Assembly: GCF_010131535.1 (NCBI RefSeq)
Contig: NZ_WUBS01000013.1
Span: forward strand, 62,001-126,000
Length of the DNA: 64,000 nt
From: Acerihabitans arboris
Lineage (GTDB): Bacteria > Pseudomonadota > Gammaproteobacteria > Enterobacterales > Enterobacteriaceae
Direction of reading: 5' to 3'
Below the pieces are notes generated by a model. It saw only the letters and a program-made list of their open reading frames with translations, had not been told where the DNA came from and did no database searches. Shown here piece by piece: positions 46,268-55,610 of the stretch (position 1 is its first letter; each line of letters opens with the position of its first letter). Both the position numbers and the translations under genes were made by a program.

Positions 46268-47461
46268 ATGGCCGAAAAACCAACAACACCAGCAACGACC
46301 ATACGGCACGCCGACAGTCCGCTGCTGGGCAATATCCACACCGGCAGCAAAAAAATAGACAAAGTCGCATTACGTTCCGGCCGTTTTATTGCAAAAGTCA
46401 GCGCATATCCGTCGGTGGCGCATATAATCCGCGCGGTGGAACGCTTTAACGACCGCATGGGCAGCCAGTTCGGCGCCGCGATAACCTATTTTTCCTTCCT
46501 GTCGCTGATACCCATTTTAATGGTCTCCTTTGCCGGGGTAGGTTTTTTCCTGGCCTCCAATCCGGATATCCTTACCGACCTGATTAACAAGATTGCCGAC
46601 AGCATCAGCGACCGTACCATGGCGGATACGCTGAAAAGCACGGTCAAGACCGCCATCGCTCAGCGCACCACGGTGGGCATTACCGGCCTGCTGATTGCCC
46701 TCTATTCCGGGCTGAACTGGATGGGCAACCTGCGCGAGGCCATTCGCGCGCAGCTGCGTGATGAATGGGAGCGCAATCCCCGGGACGAGGAAAAATTCTA
46801 TATTAAATACCTGCGCGACCTGATATCCCTGATTGGGCTGATCCTGGCGCTGATCGTCACGCTATCCCTAACCTCCATCGCCGGCGCCGCGCAGGAAACC
46901 ATCGTCAAGGCCCTGGGGCTGGATACCGTCGAATGGCTGCGGCCGGTAATGACGGCGGTAACCCTGGTCATTTCCGTGCTGGCCAACTATCTGCTGTTTT
47001 TGTGGATTTTCTGGGTTATCCCGCGCCATAAACCGCACAGTAAAGCCATGTTTCGCGGGGCGCTGCTGGCGGCGGCGGGTTTCGAGATCATTAAAATCAT
47101 CATGACCCTGACGCTGCCGAAGCTGGCGACCTCTCCCTCGGGCGCCGCTTTTGGCTCAGTGATCGGGCTGATGGCGTTTTTCTACTTTTTTGCCCGCCTG
47201 ACGCTGTTTTGCGCCGCCTGGATCGCCACGGCGCACTATCGGGACGTCGACGGCCCAACGCCGCCGGGCGGTAAAAGCCGGCCCGCTGAAAACCGCCGCC
47301 AGGAGAGCGCGGCGTCCGCCGTTTCTTATGCCGCGCCTGAAAAACCATCGGCGGCCGGGCGCCGCCCCACCCGGGCGGCGCCACGGCGGGGGAGCGCCCG
47401 GCCCTATCTAATGGCGCTTACCGCCGGCATAGTAGTGTATTACTTCAATAAAACGCGCTAG
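46268..47461 (+). CDS. yhjD: Inner-membrane YihY/YhjD-family protein
   Basis: 397 residues. Family core: SAYPSVAHIIRAVERFNDRMGSQFGAAITYFSFLSLIP, LYSGLNWMGNLREAIRAQ, IKYLRDLISLIGL and LATSPSGAAFGSVIGLMAFFYFF, closely like E. coli YhjD; about six membrane segments. YhjD has been linked to lipid A-independent viability and lipid transport in E. coli; the exact reaction is unknown. A C-terminal Pro/Ala/Arg-rich tail of about 60 residues is longer than in E. coli. ATG 46268 (GAGAGG upstream) is preferred over 46256. Followed by a terminator. Confidence 0.9.
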   Translation: MAEKPTTPATTIRHADSPLLGNIHTGSKKIDKVALRSGRFIAKVSAYPSVAHIIRAVERFNDRMGSQFGAAITYFSFLSLIPILMVSFAGVGFFLASNPDILTDLINKIADSISDRTMADTLKSTVKTAIAQRTTVGITGLLIALYSGLNWMGNLREAIRAQLRDEWERNPRDEEKFYIKYLRDLISLIGLILALIVTLSLTSIAGAAQETIVKALGLDTVEWLRPVMTAVTLVISVLANYLLFLWIFWVIPRHKPHSKAMFRGALLAAAGFEIIKIIMTLTLPKLATSPSGAAFGSVIGLMAFFYFFARLTLFCAAWIATAHYRDVDGPTPPGGKSRPAENRRQESAASAVSYAAPEKPSAAGRRPTRAAPRRGSARPYLMALTAGIVVYYFNKTR

Positions 47462-47486
47462 AGGCAGTGGTTATCGCTGCCTTTAA
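47462..47486 (+). terminator. Intrinsic terminator of yhjD
   Basis: AGGCAG/CTGCCT stem (47462-47467, 47477-47482) with a 9-base loop followed by TT, starting right at the stop codon. Confidence 0.6.
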
Positions 47487-47537
47487 CAAAAATGCAACCA
47501 TAATCCAGCATATAGTGCTTGCGGCGCGTTTTTATTT

Positions 47538-47554
47538 AACCCTGCAGCAGGGTT
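47538..47554. repeat. Short stem-loop upstream of yhjE
   Basis: AACCCTG/CAGGGTT with a 3-base loop, 175 bp before yhjE. Purpose unknown. Confidence 0.35.
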
Positions 47555-47728
47555 TAACTCTGCCGGAGTCCGCTTAACACGGTATTACAACTACAAACAA
47601 GCGGCTCCGTCACATAATCTGCTTTTTGGTGTATAAAGACGGCGGCTGGTCAAAAATACGCCATTGAAAATGCGTTTTTCTGTGTCTAAGATGCCTTTCT
47701 TTTACGAATTTGATCAATAAGAAACAAA

Positions 47729-49051
47729 ATGCCAGCCTCCATCGCACCAGCCATCGAACCCAATGCGCAATCCGTCCCGGTAAACTCCCGGGGTAAAGTG
47801 ATTGTGGCGTCGTTAATCGGCACCGCCATCGAATTTTTCGACTTCTATATCTACGCCACCGCGGCGGTGATCGTGTTCCCGCACATCTTCTTCCCGCAGG
47901 GCGACCCCACCGCCGCCACGCTGCAATCGCTGGCAACCTTTGCCATCGCGTTTGTCGCCCGGCCTATCGGCTCGGCGTTGTTCGGCCATTTTGGCGACCG
48001 GGTGGGACGCAAGGTCACGCTGGTGGCGTCGCTGCTGACCATGGGTATTTCCACCGTGCTGATCGGCCTGCTGCCGGGTTATCAGACCATCGGCATCCTG
48101 GCGCCGATACTCCTGGCGCTGGCCCGTTTTGGCCAGGGCCTGGGGCTGGGCGGTGAATGGGGCGGCGCGGCATTGCTGGCCACGGAAAACGCGCCGGCGC
48201 ATAAACGCGCGCTGTATGGCTCGTTCCCGCAGTTAGGGGCGCCCATTGGCTTCTTTTTTGCCAACGGCATGTTTTTGCTGCTGTCCTGGCTGCTTACCGA
48301 CGAGCAGTTCCTGAACTGGGGCTGGCGCGTGCCCTTTATCCTGTCGGCGGTGTTGGTGCTGATCGGCCTGTACGTGCGCGTATCGTTGCACGAAACGCCG
48401 GTATTCGCCAAGGTTGCCCAGGCCAAGGCGCAGGTCCGCATTCCCATCGGCACGCTGTTCAGCAAGCATCTGAAGGCCACCGTGCTCGGTACCTTTATCA
48501 TGGTGGCGACCTATACGCTGTTTTATATCATGACCGTCTATTCGCTGACTTACGGCACCACGCCTAAACCGCTTGGCCTCGGGTTTTCGCGTAACGACTT
48601 CCTGCTGATGCTGATGGTCGGGGTCATCGGCTTCGGGCTGCTGGTGCCGGTATCGGGCCAGTTGGCCGACAGCTTTGGCCGCCGCCGGACCATGATTGTC
48701 GTGACCCTGGTGATCATTGCGTTCGCCCTGGTTTTCCCGTCCATGCTCGGGTCGGGCAATACCTGGCTGGTCATGGCGTTCCTGCTGTGCGGTTTTACCG
48801 TGATGGGCCTTACCTTCGGGCCGATGGGCGCGCTGCTGCCGGAGCTGTTCCCCACTGAAGTGCGTTATACCGGCGCCTCGTTTTCTTACAACGTCGCCTC
48901 GATTATCGGCGCCTCGGTCGCGCCTTATATCGCCACCTGGCTGACCGCCAACTACGGCCTGTTCTACGTCGGCATCTACCTGGCCTCCATGGCCACCCTG
49001 ACGTTATTGGCCCTGCTGGCCACGCACGAGACTCGGCATCAGGCATTGTAG
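47729..49051 (+). CDS. yhjE: MFS transporter YhjE
   Basis: 440 residues, 12 membrane segments, metabolite:H+ symporter family like ShiA/ProP/KgtP. It shows GTAIEFFDFYIYATAAVIVFP, the MFS loop motif GHFGDRVGRKVTLVASLL (about residues 89-106), RFGQGLGLGGEWGGAALLATENA and, in the second half, LADSFGRRRTM. The gene next to yhjD matches the E. coli order. Substrate unknown; family members take up organic acids or amino acids. Confidence 0.93.
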   Translation: MPASIAPAIEPNAQSVPVNSRGKVIVASLIGTAIEFFDFYIYATAAVIVFPHIFFPQGDPTAATLQSLATFAIAFVARPIGSALFGHFGDRVGRKVTLVASLLTMGISTVLIGLLPGYQTIGILAPILLALARFGQGLGLGGEWGGAALLATENAPAHKRALYGSFPQLGAPIGFFFANGMFLLLSWLLTDEQFLNWGWRVPFILSAVLVLIGLYVRVSLHETPVFAKVAQAKAQVRIPIGTLFSKHLKATVLGTFIMVATYTLFYIMTVYSLTYGTTPKPLGLGFSRNDFLLMLMVGVIGFGLLVPVSGQLADSFGRRRTMIVVTLVIIAFALVFPSMLGSGNTWLVMAFLLCGFTVMGLTFGPMGALLPELFPTEVRYTGASFSYNVASIIGASVAPYIATWLTANYGLFYVGIYLASMATLTLLALLATHETRHQAL

Positions 49052-49107
49052 CTGTTAAAATAGCCGCGCCGGCGGGGTAACGATGTTGCCAGCCCGGCTG
49101 GATGAGG

Positions 49108-49145
49108 ACGGGCCGGACTCCCAGGGGAACCCGGCCCGTTTTTTG
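49108..49145 (+). terminator. Intrinsic terminator of yhjE
   Basis: A 9-bp stem ACGGGCCGG/CCGGCCCGT (49108-49116, 49131-49139) with a 14-base loop is followed by TTTTT. Confidence 0.8.
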
Positions 49146-49174
49146 TGTGACCGCGCGAAGTTAAAGAGGACATA

Positions 49175-49936
49175 ATGAATCTGCGACGTATTCGATATCA
49201 CCTATTGCTTCTGTTGATCATCGCAGCCATCGGCGCCGGCGCCTATTACAGCTTCCTGCCCAGCGGAAACCCCGATGCGCTGTGGCGATTTGTCAGCCAG
49301 AAATGCGTGCCCGGCCAGCAACGGCAGGGACAGCCGGCCCCTTGTAAAGAGGTCAACCTGGCGGGAGGATATGTCATATTTAAAGACCTGAACGGTCCCC
49401 TGCAGTATTTACTGATGCCGACGGAAAAAATGACCGGGATGGAAAGCCCGCAGCTATTGCAGGCCAAAACCCCCAACTTTTTTTATGACGCCTGGCAGGA
49501 ACGGCATTATCTCGCGGAGAAGCGCGGCGCGCCTATCCCGGACAGCGCGCTGTCACTGGCGATCAATTCCGTGTCGGGGCGCACGCAAAACCAGCTGCAT
49601 ATCCATATCTCCTGCCTGCGAGCCGATGTACGACGCCAGCTTGACGGCGAAGCCGCCGCCCTGGACAACGCCTGGCATCCCCTGGGCGAGCCTTTGATGG
49701 GGCATCCCTACCTGGCCAAGCGCATTACCGCCGCCGAACTGGCGGCGCAGAGCCCTTTTTTGATGCTGGCGCGGGAAGTGCCGGACGCAGCGGATAACAT
49801 GGGCCATTACACGCTTGCCATGGTGCCGCTGGCCGACGGCACCTTTGCGCTACTGGCCGGCGAACGTAACTGGCTGCGCGGCAATCTGGCCTCCAGCGAG
49901 GAAATCCAGGATCACAGCTGCGCCATTTTACACTAA
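49175..49936 (+). CDS. cdh: CDP-diacylglycerol diphosphatase
   Basis: 253 residues (E. coli Cdh 251). Inner-membrane enzyme that hydrolyses CDP-diacylglycerol to CMP and phosphatidate. A single N-terminal membrane anchor (YHLLLLLIIAAIGAGAYYSF) precedes the HIT-like catalytic motif QNQLHIHISCLR (about residue 139-150), with upstream YLLMPTEKMTGMESP and downstream FLMLAREVPDAADNMGHYTL. In E. coli cdh lies elsewhere (near sbp/pfkA), so its place between yhjE and yhjG is a rearrangement. Confidence 0.92.
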   Translation: MNLRRIRYHLLLLLIIAAIGAGAYYSFLPSGNPDALWRFVSQKCVPGQQRQGQPAPCKEVNLAGGYVIFKDLNGPLQYLLMPTEKMTGMESPQLLQAKTPNFFYDAWQERHYLAEKRGAPIPDSALSLAINSVSGRTQNQLHIHISCLRADVRRQLDGEAAALDNAWHPLGEPLMGHPYLAKRITAAELAAQSPFLMLAREVPDAADNMGHYTLAMVPLADGTFALLAGERNWLRGNLASSEEIQDHSCAILH

Positions 49937-50041
49937 CTGTAAAACGCCATGGCGCGCCAGGTTCCTCTGCGCGCCAAACGACAGGCAACCCTGCCGGCGC
50001 CCATGTCGATCGGAGGGAACGCCCTCTGCCGGCGCCGGCGC

Positions 50042-52264
50042 TTATTTTTTATTTTTCATCTCCTGCAGTATCGGCCCGCACTGGTTCTCTTCCCCACCGC
50101 TGGGTGAAATCAGCGCCAGCAACGCCGCCGCGGGAGTCAGGACCGCGCCGAGCGCCACCGCCACCGCGCCGCGCGCGATCAGCGGCCCGGGTTTCACCCC
50201 GGCGTCGGGATGTTTAAAGGTGCCGCGCACATACAGCGGCGAACGCAGGGTGACGATACGTACCCCTTTACTGTCCGGATTGATGGATAAATCCAGGCGT
50301 TCGCTGGCTAAATTAGTGGTGCCGGCGATATTGATCACCGCGTTCTCGGTATCAAAGACAAACAGCCGCGGCGTTGCCAGGCCGTTGCGAACGCCAAGGT
50401 CCGCCGCCGCGCAGTTGATTTTCACCTGATCGTCGCCAAACAGCTTGCCCACCACATAGTTGCCCACGTTCAGCCCGGCGATTTCCATCAGGTTGCGGCT
50501 GATGACGCCGTCATTCATCAGGACGCGCACATCGCCGTTGGCGCTGCCCAACAGCGCGGCCACCGAATTACCGGTGCCGGTAAACTGCGCGTCGCCGTTC
50601 AACTGCCCCATGCTGCTGCGCATGGCTTCCACGTCGGGGAACAACGCCTTGAGCTGCAGTCCGCGCGCATGCAGGTCCGCGCGGCCGCGCATCGGCGTTT
50701 TGTTACCCTCAAGCCTGATGGTGGAGTTCAGGTTGCCCCGCGCCATGCCAAAACGCAGCGGGTCGAGCACCAGGACACCGTCATCAAGCTTAACGTGGGT
50801 GTAGAGATCGCTAAGCGGCAGGTTCTTGCCGTGCTCGATGCGCTTGCCGGTAAATTTGACATCCGCATCCATGGTGTCCCACTTGGCGGTATCGAATTTA
50901 TCGTAGGGCAGCACTTTATCCGCCGGCTGGACCGACTGGGTCTTGGCTTTCTGCTTGCCGGTTTCGGTGCCGGTATCCGCGCCGATCAGCGGCCCCAGGT
51001 CGGCAAAGCGCAGTTCATTCGACACCACCTCTCCGGTTAGCGAAGGACGTGGTTTGCCCTGCGCAAACTCCAGCGTGCCGTGGATATCGCTCGAGCCGAT
51101 TTTACCGTTGAATTTTTCATAGCGGAAATGGCCGCCGTCTTTGCCCTTGAAGTGGGCAATCAGATGGCCGTCGGTGGAATACGGCGGGGAGTCCGGCAAG
51201 ACGATACCGGTCAGGCCATGCAGATCCCCCAGGTTATCCCCCGCCAGCCGCAGCCGCAAATCCAGGCCGCCCAGGCTCATCGGATCCTCAAGCGTGCCCT
51301 GGATGGTCACCCGGGTCGCGCCCGAGCGCACGTCCGCCTGCAGCGGGAAAGGCCGGTTCGAGCTGCGCAGGGCCAGCATGCCGCCGATTTTGCCGTCGCC
51401 GCTCAACGATTCGTTGTTATATTTGCCGGTCACCTTCCAACCGAAAATATAGTCATCGGCGCGTCGGCCCGCGTCGACCGGCGTGCCGGCGGCGCTGCTA
51501 TCCGTTTTGGCGGCGGCGTCGGCCTTGTCCGTTTTCGCCGTCTTGCCGCCCTCGTCGGATTTGGCGGCGGCGTCGGCCTGGTCCGTTTTAGCGACCTTAT
51601 CGTTGCCGTCGCTCTTGGCGGCGGCGTCGCCCCGGGTGGTGTTATCCGCGGTGCTGGCACCGGCCAGTTCCGCGTAGGGGATGGGTTTGCCCAGCGGATT
51701 GACCGTCATATGGATGTCGGCCTTGGTTATCGGATCGAGGAAATCGATTTTACCCTGGTCAAAGGCGATATCGTCCACCTTGAACGACCAGGCGGAGGGC
51801 GGCGTGTCCTGCTGCGGCCGATCGCTGTTGGCCAGGTTAAAGGTCCAGTTATTCTTACCATTGGCCAATCGCCTGAGCGCGGCGTCGGGACTGAACAGGG
51901 TAATGCGCGGCAGGTAGACTTCTTTATGCAGCAACGCCAGCGGCGAAATACTGGCCTCCACCCGTTTCAGCCGGGCGGTATAATCACCGGGCACGTCCGG
52001 CGGGTTGCCTAATACCACGTCCTCGGCATGCAGGTGCGGCCAGGGTACCCAGGCCCGCCAGCCGGCCTCATCCCGCTGGCGCGACCATTGCACGCCCAGG
52101 TCGCCATTGATGGCAAAAGGCCGGTGCAGCTCGGCGGTCACCTTTTCATTGATGGTGGGTTTAAGGCGATTCAAGTCGAATGTGGCGATAAAAATAACGA
52201 TGGCAATCGCTACCACCAGCAGCAACAATACAATCCCTAAGATCGTCTTTTTAGTCCGGGTCAT
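50042..52264 (-). CDS. yhjG: AsmA-family envelope protein YhjG
   Basis: 740 residues (E. coli YhjG 691). One N-terminal membrane anchor (ILGIVLLLLVVAIAIVIFIA) is followed by the AsmA N-terminal region (FDLNRLKPTINEKVTAELHRPFAI) and a long periplasmic beta-rich body ending with the AsmA C-terminal LDLSINPDSKGVRIVTLRSPLYVRGTFKHP. AsmA-like proteins are thought to carry phospholipids between membranes. About residues 205-255 are an 18-residue, Ala/Lys/Asp-rich repeat that accounts for the extra length. ATG 52264 with GAGGAA upstream is preferred over 52282. Confidence 0.9.
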   Translation of the reverse strand: MTRTKKTILGIVLLLLVVAIAIVIFIATFDLNRLKPTINEKVTAELHRPFAINGDLGVQWSRQRDEAGWRAWVPWPHLHAEDVVLGNPPDVPGDYTARLKRVEASISPLALLHKEVYLPRITLFSPDAALRRLANGKNNWTFNLANSDRPQQDTPPSAWSFKVDDIAFDQGKIDFLDPITKADIHMTVNPLGKPIPYAELAGASTADNTTRGDAAAKSDGNDKVAKTDQADAAAKSDEGGKTAKTDKADAAAKTDSSAAGTPVDAGRRADDYIFGWKVTGKYNNESLSGDGKIGGMLALRSSNRPFPLQADVRSGATRVTIQGTLEDPMSLGGLDLRLRLAGDNLGDLHGLTGIVLPDSPPYSTDGHLIAHFKGKDGGHFRYEKFNGKIGSSDIHGTLEFAQGKPRPSLTGEVVSNELRFADLGPLIGADTGTETGKQKAKTQSVQPADKVLPYDKFDTAKWDTMDADVKFTGKRIEHGKNLPLSDLYTHVKLDDGVLVLDPLRFGMARGNLNSTIRLEGNKTPMRGRADLHARGLQLKALFPDVEAMRSSMGQLNGDAQFTGTGNSVAALLGSANGDVRVLMNDGVISRNLMEIAGLNVGNYVVGKLFGDDQVKINCAAADLGVRNGLATPRLFVFDTENAVINIAGTTNLASERLDLSINPDSKGVRIVTLRSPLYVRGTFKHPDAGVKPGPLIARGAVAVALGAVLTPAAALLALISPSGGEENQCGPILQEMKNKK
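51501..51640 (-). repeat. 54-bp tandem repeat inside yhjG
   Basis: A 54-bp period repeats about 2.5 times (units begin at 51501, 51555 and 51609), encoding DAAAKSDGNDKVAKTDQA, DAAAKSDEGGKTAKTDKA and a partial third unit DAAAKTD. The number of units could vary without shifting the frame. Confidence 0.85.
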
Positions 52265-52612
52265 GGTGACAATATTCCTCATTAAACGGCCTTATGCCAT
52301 TAATGATAGTTGAGGATTTTTAACCTGACGCCGGAGAATGATTGGATTTATTGCTGAAAACTGCCGTGATCCTATAATGTTAGCCATTCTGCGGCTGAAC
52401 AGCACTTTCGGGTAGCCGGCCGGAAAACCGTACGCCGCGCAACCGACACGGCGGCATCAGCAAAAAGGCGTGTTTTTGCCGTTGTTCGAGGCGATCCAGG
52501 TCATGAAAGATTAAAACAACGTTTCAGTGCTATTGACTGAACCTGTCAATCTGTTGAGACTAGGTGCGTCAACCCCTTTCAATTCACTTTACTCATACAG
52601 GCCCGCAGTTAA
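52265..52612. other. yhjG-kdgK divergent region
   Basis: 348 bp between divergent genes. It contains a possible KdgR site (52509-52528) and otherwise nothing recognised. Confidence 0.4.
52509..52528 (+). promoter_or_regulatory. Possible KdgR operator before kdgK
   Basis: AAAAC-AAC-GTTTC (52513-52525) is an imperfect palindrome resembling KdgR boxes, which are built on GAAAC/GTTTC half-sites. It is about 90 bp upstream of the kdgK start. E. coli kdgK is regulated by KdgR. Confidence 0.4.
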
Positions 52613-53545
52613 ATGACAACCAAAAACATTGCCGTCATCGGCGAGTGCATGATTGAACTGTCCCAAAAAGGCACGGACGTTAAACGTGGTTTCGGCGGCG
52701 ATACGCTGAATACCTCGGTTTATATTGCGCGGCTGGTCAAAGCTGGCGCCCTGGACGTGCATTACGTCACCGCCCTTGGCACCGATAGCTTCAGCGAAGA
52801 CATGATAGGCTCATGGCGGCGGGAAGGGGTGAAGACCAGTCTTATCCAGCGCCTGGATAACCGTTTGCCGGGTTTATATTATATCGAGACCGACGAAACC
52901 GGCGAGCGTACCTTCTACTACTGGCGTAATGAGGCGGCTGCCCGCTACTGGCTGGAAAGCGACGATTCAGAGCGCATCTGCCGGCAGCTGGCCGGCTTTG
53001 ATTACCTCTATTTAAGCGGCATCAGCATCGCCATACTCAGCGTAGAAAGCCGCCAACGCCTGCTGGCCCTGCTTAAGACCTGCCGTGACAACGGCGGCAA
53101 GGTTATCTTTGACAATAACTATCGCCCGCGCCTGTGGGCCAGCAGGGACGAAACCCAAAACGCCTACCGGGATATCCTCGCGCATACCGATATCGCCTTC
53201 CTGACGCTGGATGATGAGGATATGCTGTGGGGTAAACAACCGGTTGACGAGGTGATTAAGCGCACCCGCGGCTGGGGCGTGCAGGAGATCGTTATCAAGC
53301 GCGGCGCCGACTCCTGCCTGGTGACGACCCAAGAGGGCGAACTGCTGGACGTGCCGGCGATCAAACTGCCGAAGGAAAAAGTAGTGGACACCACCGCCGC
53401 GGGCGACTCCTTCAGCGCCGGCTACCTGGCCGTGCGCCTGACCGGCGGCGACGCCGTCTCGGCGGCCAAATGCGGCCATCGGACCGCCAGCACCGTCATC
53501 CAGTACCGTGGGGCCATCATTCCACGCGAAGCGATGCCAAAATAA
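52613..53545 (+). CDS. kdgK: 2-dehydro-3-deoxygluconokinase
   Basis: 310 residues (E. coli KdgK 309). Phosphorylates 2-keto-3-deoxygluconate to KDPG in hexuronate and pectin degradation. PfkB-family signatures: IAVIGECMIELS at the start, GFGGDTLNTSVYIARL (about residues 25-40), GLYYIETDETGERTFYYWR (about 85), and the second signature VVDTTAAGDSFSAGYLAV with the catalytic AAGD (about residue 260). Position between yhjG and yhjJ is as in E. coli. Confidence 0.96.
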   Translation: MTTKNIAVIGECMIELSQKGTDVKRGFGGDTLNTSVYIARLVKAGALDVHYVTALGTDSFSEDMIGSWRREGVKTSLIQRLDNRLPGLYYIETDETGERTFYYWRNEAAARYWLESDDSERICRQLAGFDYLYLSGISIAILSVESRQRLLALLKTCRDNGGKVIFDNNYRPRLWASRDETQNAYRDILAHTDIAFLTLDDEDMLWGKQPVDEVIKRTRGWGVQEIVIKRGADSCLVTTQEGELLDVPAIKLPKEKVVDTTAAGDSFSAGYLAVRLTGGDAVSAAKCGHRTASTVIQYRGAIIPREAMPK

Positions 53546-53851
53546 ACCTATCAGTTCCGTTTGGCAGCGACGGCATACCATGCGGATATGGCTTCACAAG
53601 GGCTGGCAAAACGCCATATCGGCATAGAGAGGGGGTGATGGGTCAGGAGAGTAAAGCGTAATGCGCCGGGGACAAATACGCCGGGTGCGCATTTGAACAA
53701 CGCCGGAGGGATTGGCCCGTAGGGCGGCCCACCGGGATGTGAGCCTTAATCGCGCAGCCGGGCCTCCGGGGGCGGATTTACGGCGTCTTTACCCTCTTGC
53801 CCATCATGTCCGCGAGCAGAGCTTTGCCATCAATCTCCAGTCCAGCCCGCG
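53546..53851. other. Gap between kdgK and yhjJ
   Basis: 306 bp between convergent genes. Short open frames occur on both strands but none has a ribosome-binding site or recognisable product. No clear terminator with a T tract was seen. Confidence 0.35.
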
Positions 53852-55336
53852 TCAGGACTGAGGCGGGATGTCCGTCACTTCCGGTTTGCTCTCGTCGACG
53901 GCTGCAGGCTGCGGCCCCGGCGCCATGATATGTTCGTAGGTTTCCTGCAGCGCCTTCATATTGACCTCCGGCTCGCCCTGCGGCTGCATCAGCACCAGCG
54001 TGGCATTTTGCGATAGCTGCGAACGCAATTCTTCATTAAGCATTTGCAGCGTCAGCTGGGTCAAAAACGCATTGCGCAGTTTTTGGTACTGCTCCGGCGC
54101 AATATCCACCACGTCATTTTGCTGCGAACGCAGGCGCTGGCCCATCAATATGTCGGTATCAGTACGGGCGTAGGTGGCAAACAGGGTTCCCAGCTCGCCG
54201 GCCTTACGCGCCATCAGCGCGTCGAATTCCGCCTTGCTCAGGCCGTTATTGCGCAGGTTCGCCAGTTCGTGGGAAACAAACGTCATTGCCGCCACCAGAT
54301 TATCCGCGGGGGTATCCAGATGCATGGCGCACTGGGCGCGCTGATAATGCACATTACAATCGAAACGCAGGTTGGCCTGCTTGAGGTTGCTGTCTTTCAA
54401 TGCCTGCTGGACATGCAGGAACAGCGCCTCGCGGGCCAGATCGCTGCGCCAGTAGCGATCCAGGGAACGCGAGTCGCGGATGGGCTGCCAGGCGGTATCC
54501 CATACCAGCTTCAGGCTATCTTCCTTGCCGTTCTCGCTCATCAGGCTGACCGGTTGGGCCACCAGCGGCGACAGCGCAGGCATGGTCGCGGGCATGTCGC
54601 GTTTGCCCTTCAGCGAGGAAAAGGTTTTGACTATCTGCTCGTTCAGTCCGCGGCTGTCGACGTTGCCGACTACATATAACGTCATGGCGTCCGGGGTATA
54701 CCAGCGCTGGTAGAATTGCTGCAACTGCTGGCCGTTCACAGGCACGGCGGCCTGCTGGCTCGGATCGTGCGCCAGCAGTACCGACCCCTTAAGCCGGTAA
54801 TGCCACCAGGGGCTGCGCACATTGTCGGGGGCGGTGACTACCGGATCGGCCCCTTGCAGCGCGGCGTGCAGCGTGGTCGGATTGATGGTTAAATGACCGC
54901 CGGTGTTCATCATCCATTTCATCGCCTCTCTCAGCAGATCGGGGCGGCCGTTCGGCAGGCTCAGGCTGTATAGCGTGTAATCATAGGAGACGATCGCCGG
55001 CGGCTGCGGACGTTCGTGATCCACGCCCTGCTGCCAGAGCGATTTCAGCTGCGCGGCGGAAAAGTTTTCGCTGTGCGTCAACGCCAGTCGCGGGAGCAGG
55101 CGCGCAAAACCGGTCTGCTGCGTGGTTTCAGCCAGCGAGCCGGTATTTACCATTAAGCGTAATTCAATACGATCGTTCGGCCGTTGCGGTGTTGTCAACA
55201 CTTGCCAGGAGAAGCCATTACTGAGTTTACCCTGTTGCCAGGCGGGATCGGGTTGTAATGCTTCTGCCTGAACATTGCCACCCACCGTCGCCAGTAACAC
55301 TCCACTCATGAAAAGACGAATTCCGGTGCCCTGCAT
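53852..55336 (-). CDS. yhjJ: M16-family peptidase-like periplasmic protein YhjJ
   Basis: 494 residues (E. coli 498). A signal peptide (about residues 1-24, ending VQA) is followed by two M16-like halves: QPDPAWQQGKLSNGFSWQVL and, later, FYQRWYTPDAMTLYVVGNVDS and WQPIRDSRSLDRYWRSDLAREALF. The catalytic HxxEH motif of the insulinase family is absent, as in E. coli YhjJ, so it is probably non-catalytic. Its N-terminus MQGTGIRL fixes the start. Function in E. coli is unknown. Confidence 0.93.
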   Translation of the reverse strand: MQGTGIRLFMSGVLLATVGGNVQAEALQPDPAWQQGKLSNGFSWQVLTTPQRPNDRIELRLMVNTGSLAETTQQTGFARLLPRLALTHSENFSAAQLKSLWQQGVDHERPQPPAIVSYDYTLYSLSLPNGRPDLLREAMKWMMNTGGHLTINPTTLHAALQGADPVVTAPDNVRSPWWHYRLKGSVLLAHDPSQQAAVPVNGQQLQQFYQRWYTPDAMTLYVVGNVDSRGLNEQIVKTFSSLKGKRDMPATMPALSPLVAQPVSLMSENGKEDSLKLVWDTAWQPIRDSRSLDRYWRSDLAREALFLHVQQALKDSNLKQANLRFDCNVHYQRAQCAMHLDTPADNLVAAMTFVSHELANLRNNGLSKAEFDALMARKAGELGTLFATYARTDTDILMGQRLRSQQNDVVDIAPEQYQKLRNAFLTQLTLQMLNEELRSQLSQNATLVLMQPQGEPEVNMKALQETYEHIMAPGPQPAAVDESKPEVTDIPPQS

Positions 55337-55553
55337 GTGAACCCCTACTCAATAACTGCCCATTAAAATATGTGAATCTCACTCAGACGGTTTACCGTGC
55401 GTTCCATCGATTAGTACTTTTCCCGTCGGAAAAAAACGTGTCGCAAAGTGTATCATGTTGTTAGACCGCAGACCTGTGCGGATGTCACGGCACGAAAGAA
55501 AATAGTACCGCGCGGGTTCTAAACGATACAAAAATGGGCGTAACCAAGTATTG

Positions 55554-55580
55554 CCGGCCGTATCGCTACGCGCCGGCCGG
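55554..55580. repeat. GC-rich stem-loop between dctA and yhjJ
   Basis: CCGGCCG/CGGCCGG (55554-55560, 55574-55580), 13-base loop, 31 bp after the dctA stop. No T tract follows; it may mark the 3' end of the dctA transcript. Confidence 0.45.
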
Positions 55581-55610
55581 TAAAGAGGTCAAGGAAACGG
55601 CAGGGAATTA

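Noticed and set aside
51080..52012. 310-codon open frame antisense to yhjG
   Set aside because: Repeated text mirrors the 54-bp repeat of yhjG; no independent coding evidence.
53760..53848. Short minus-strand text resembling a ribosomal L20 tail after yhjJ
   Set aside because: Similarity is a few residues only, with no start or ribosome-binding site; probably chance.
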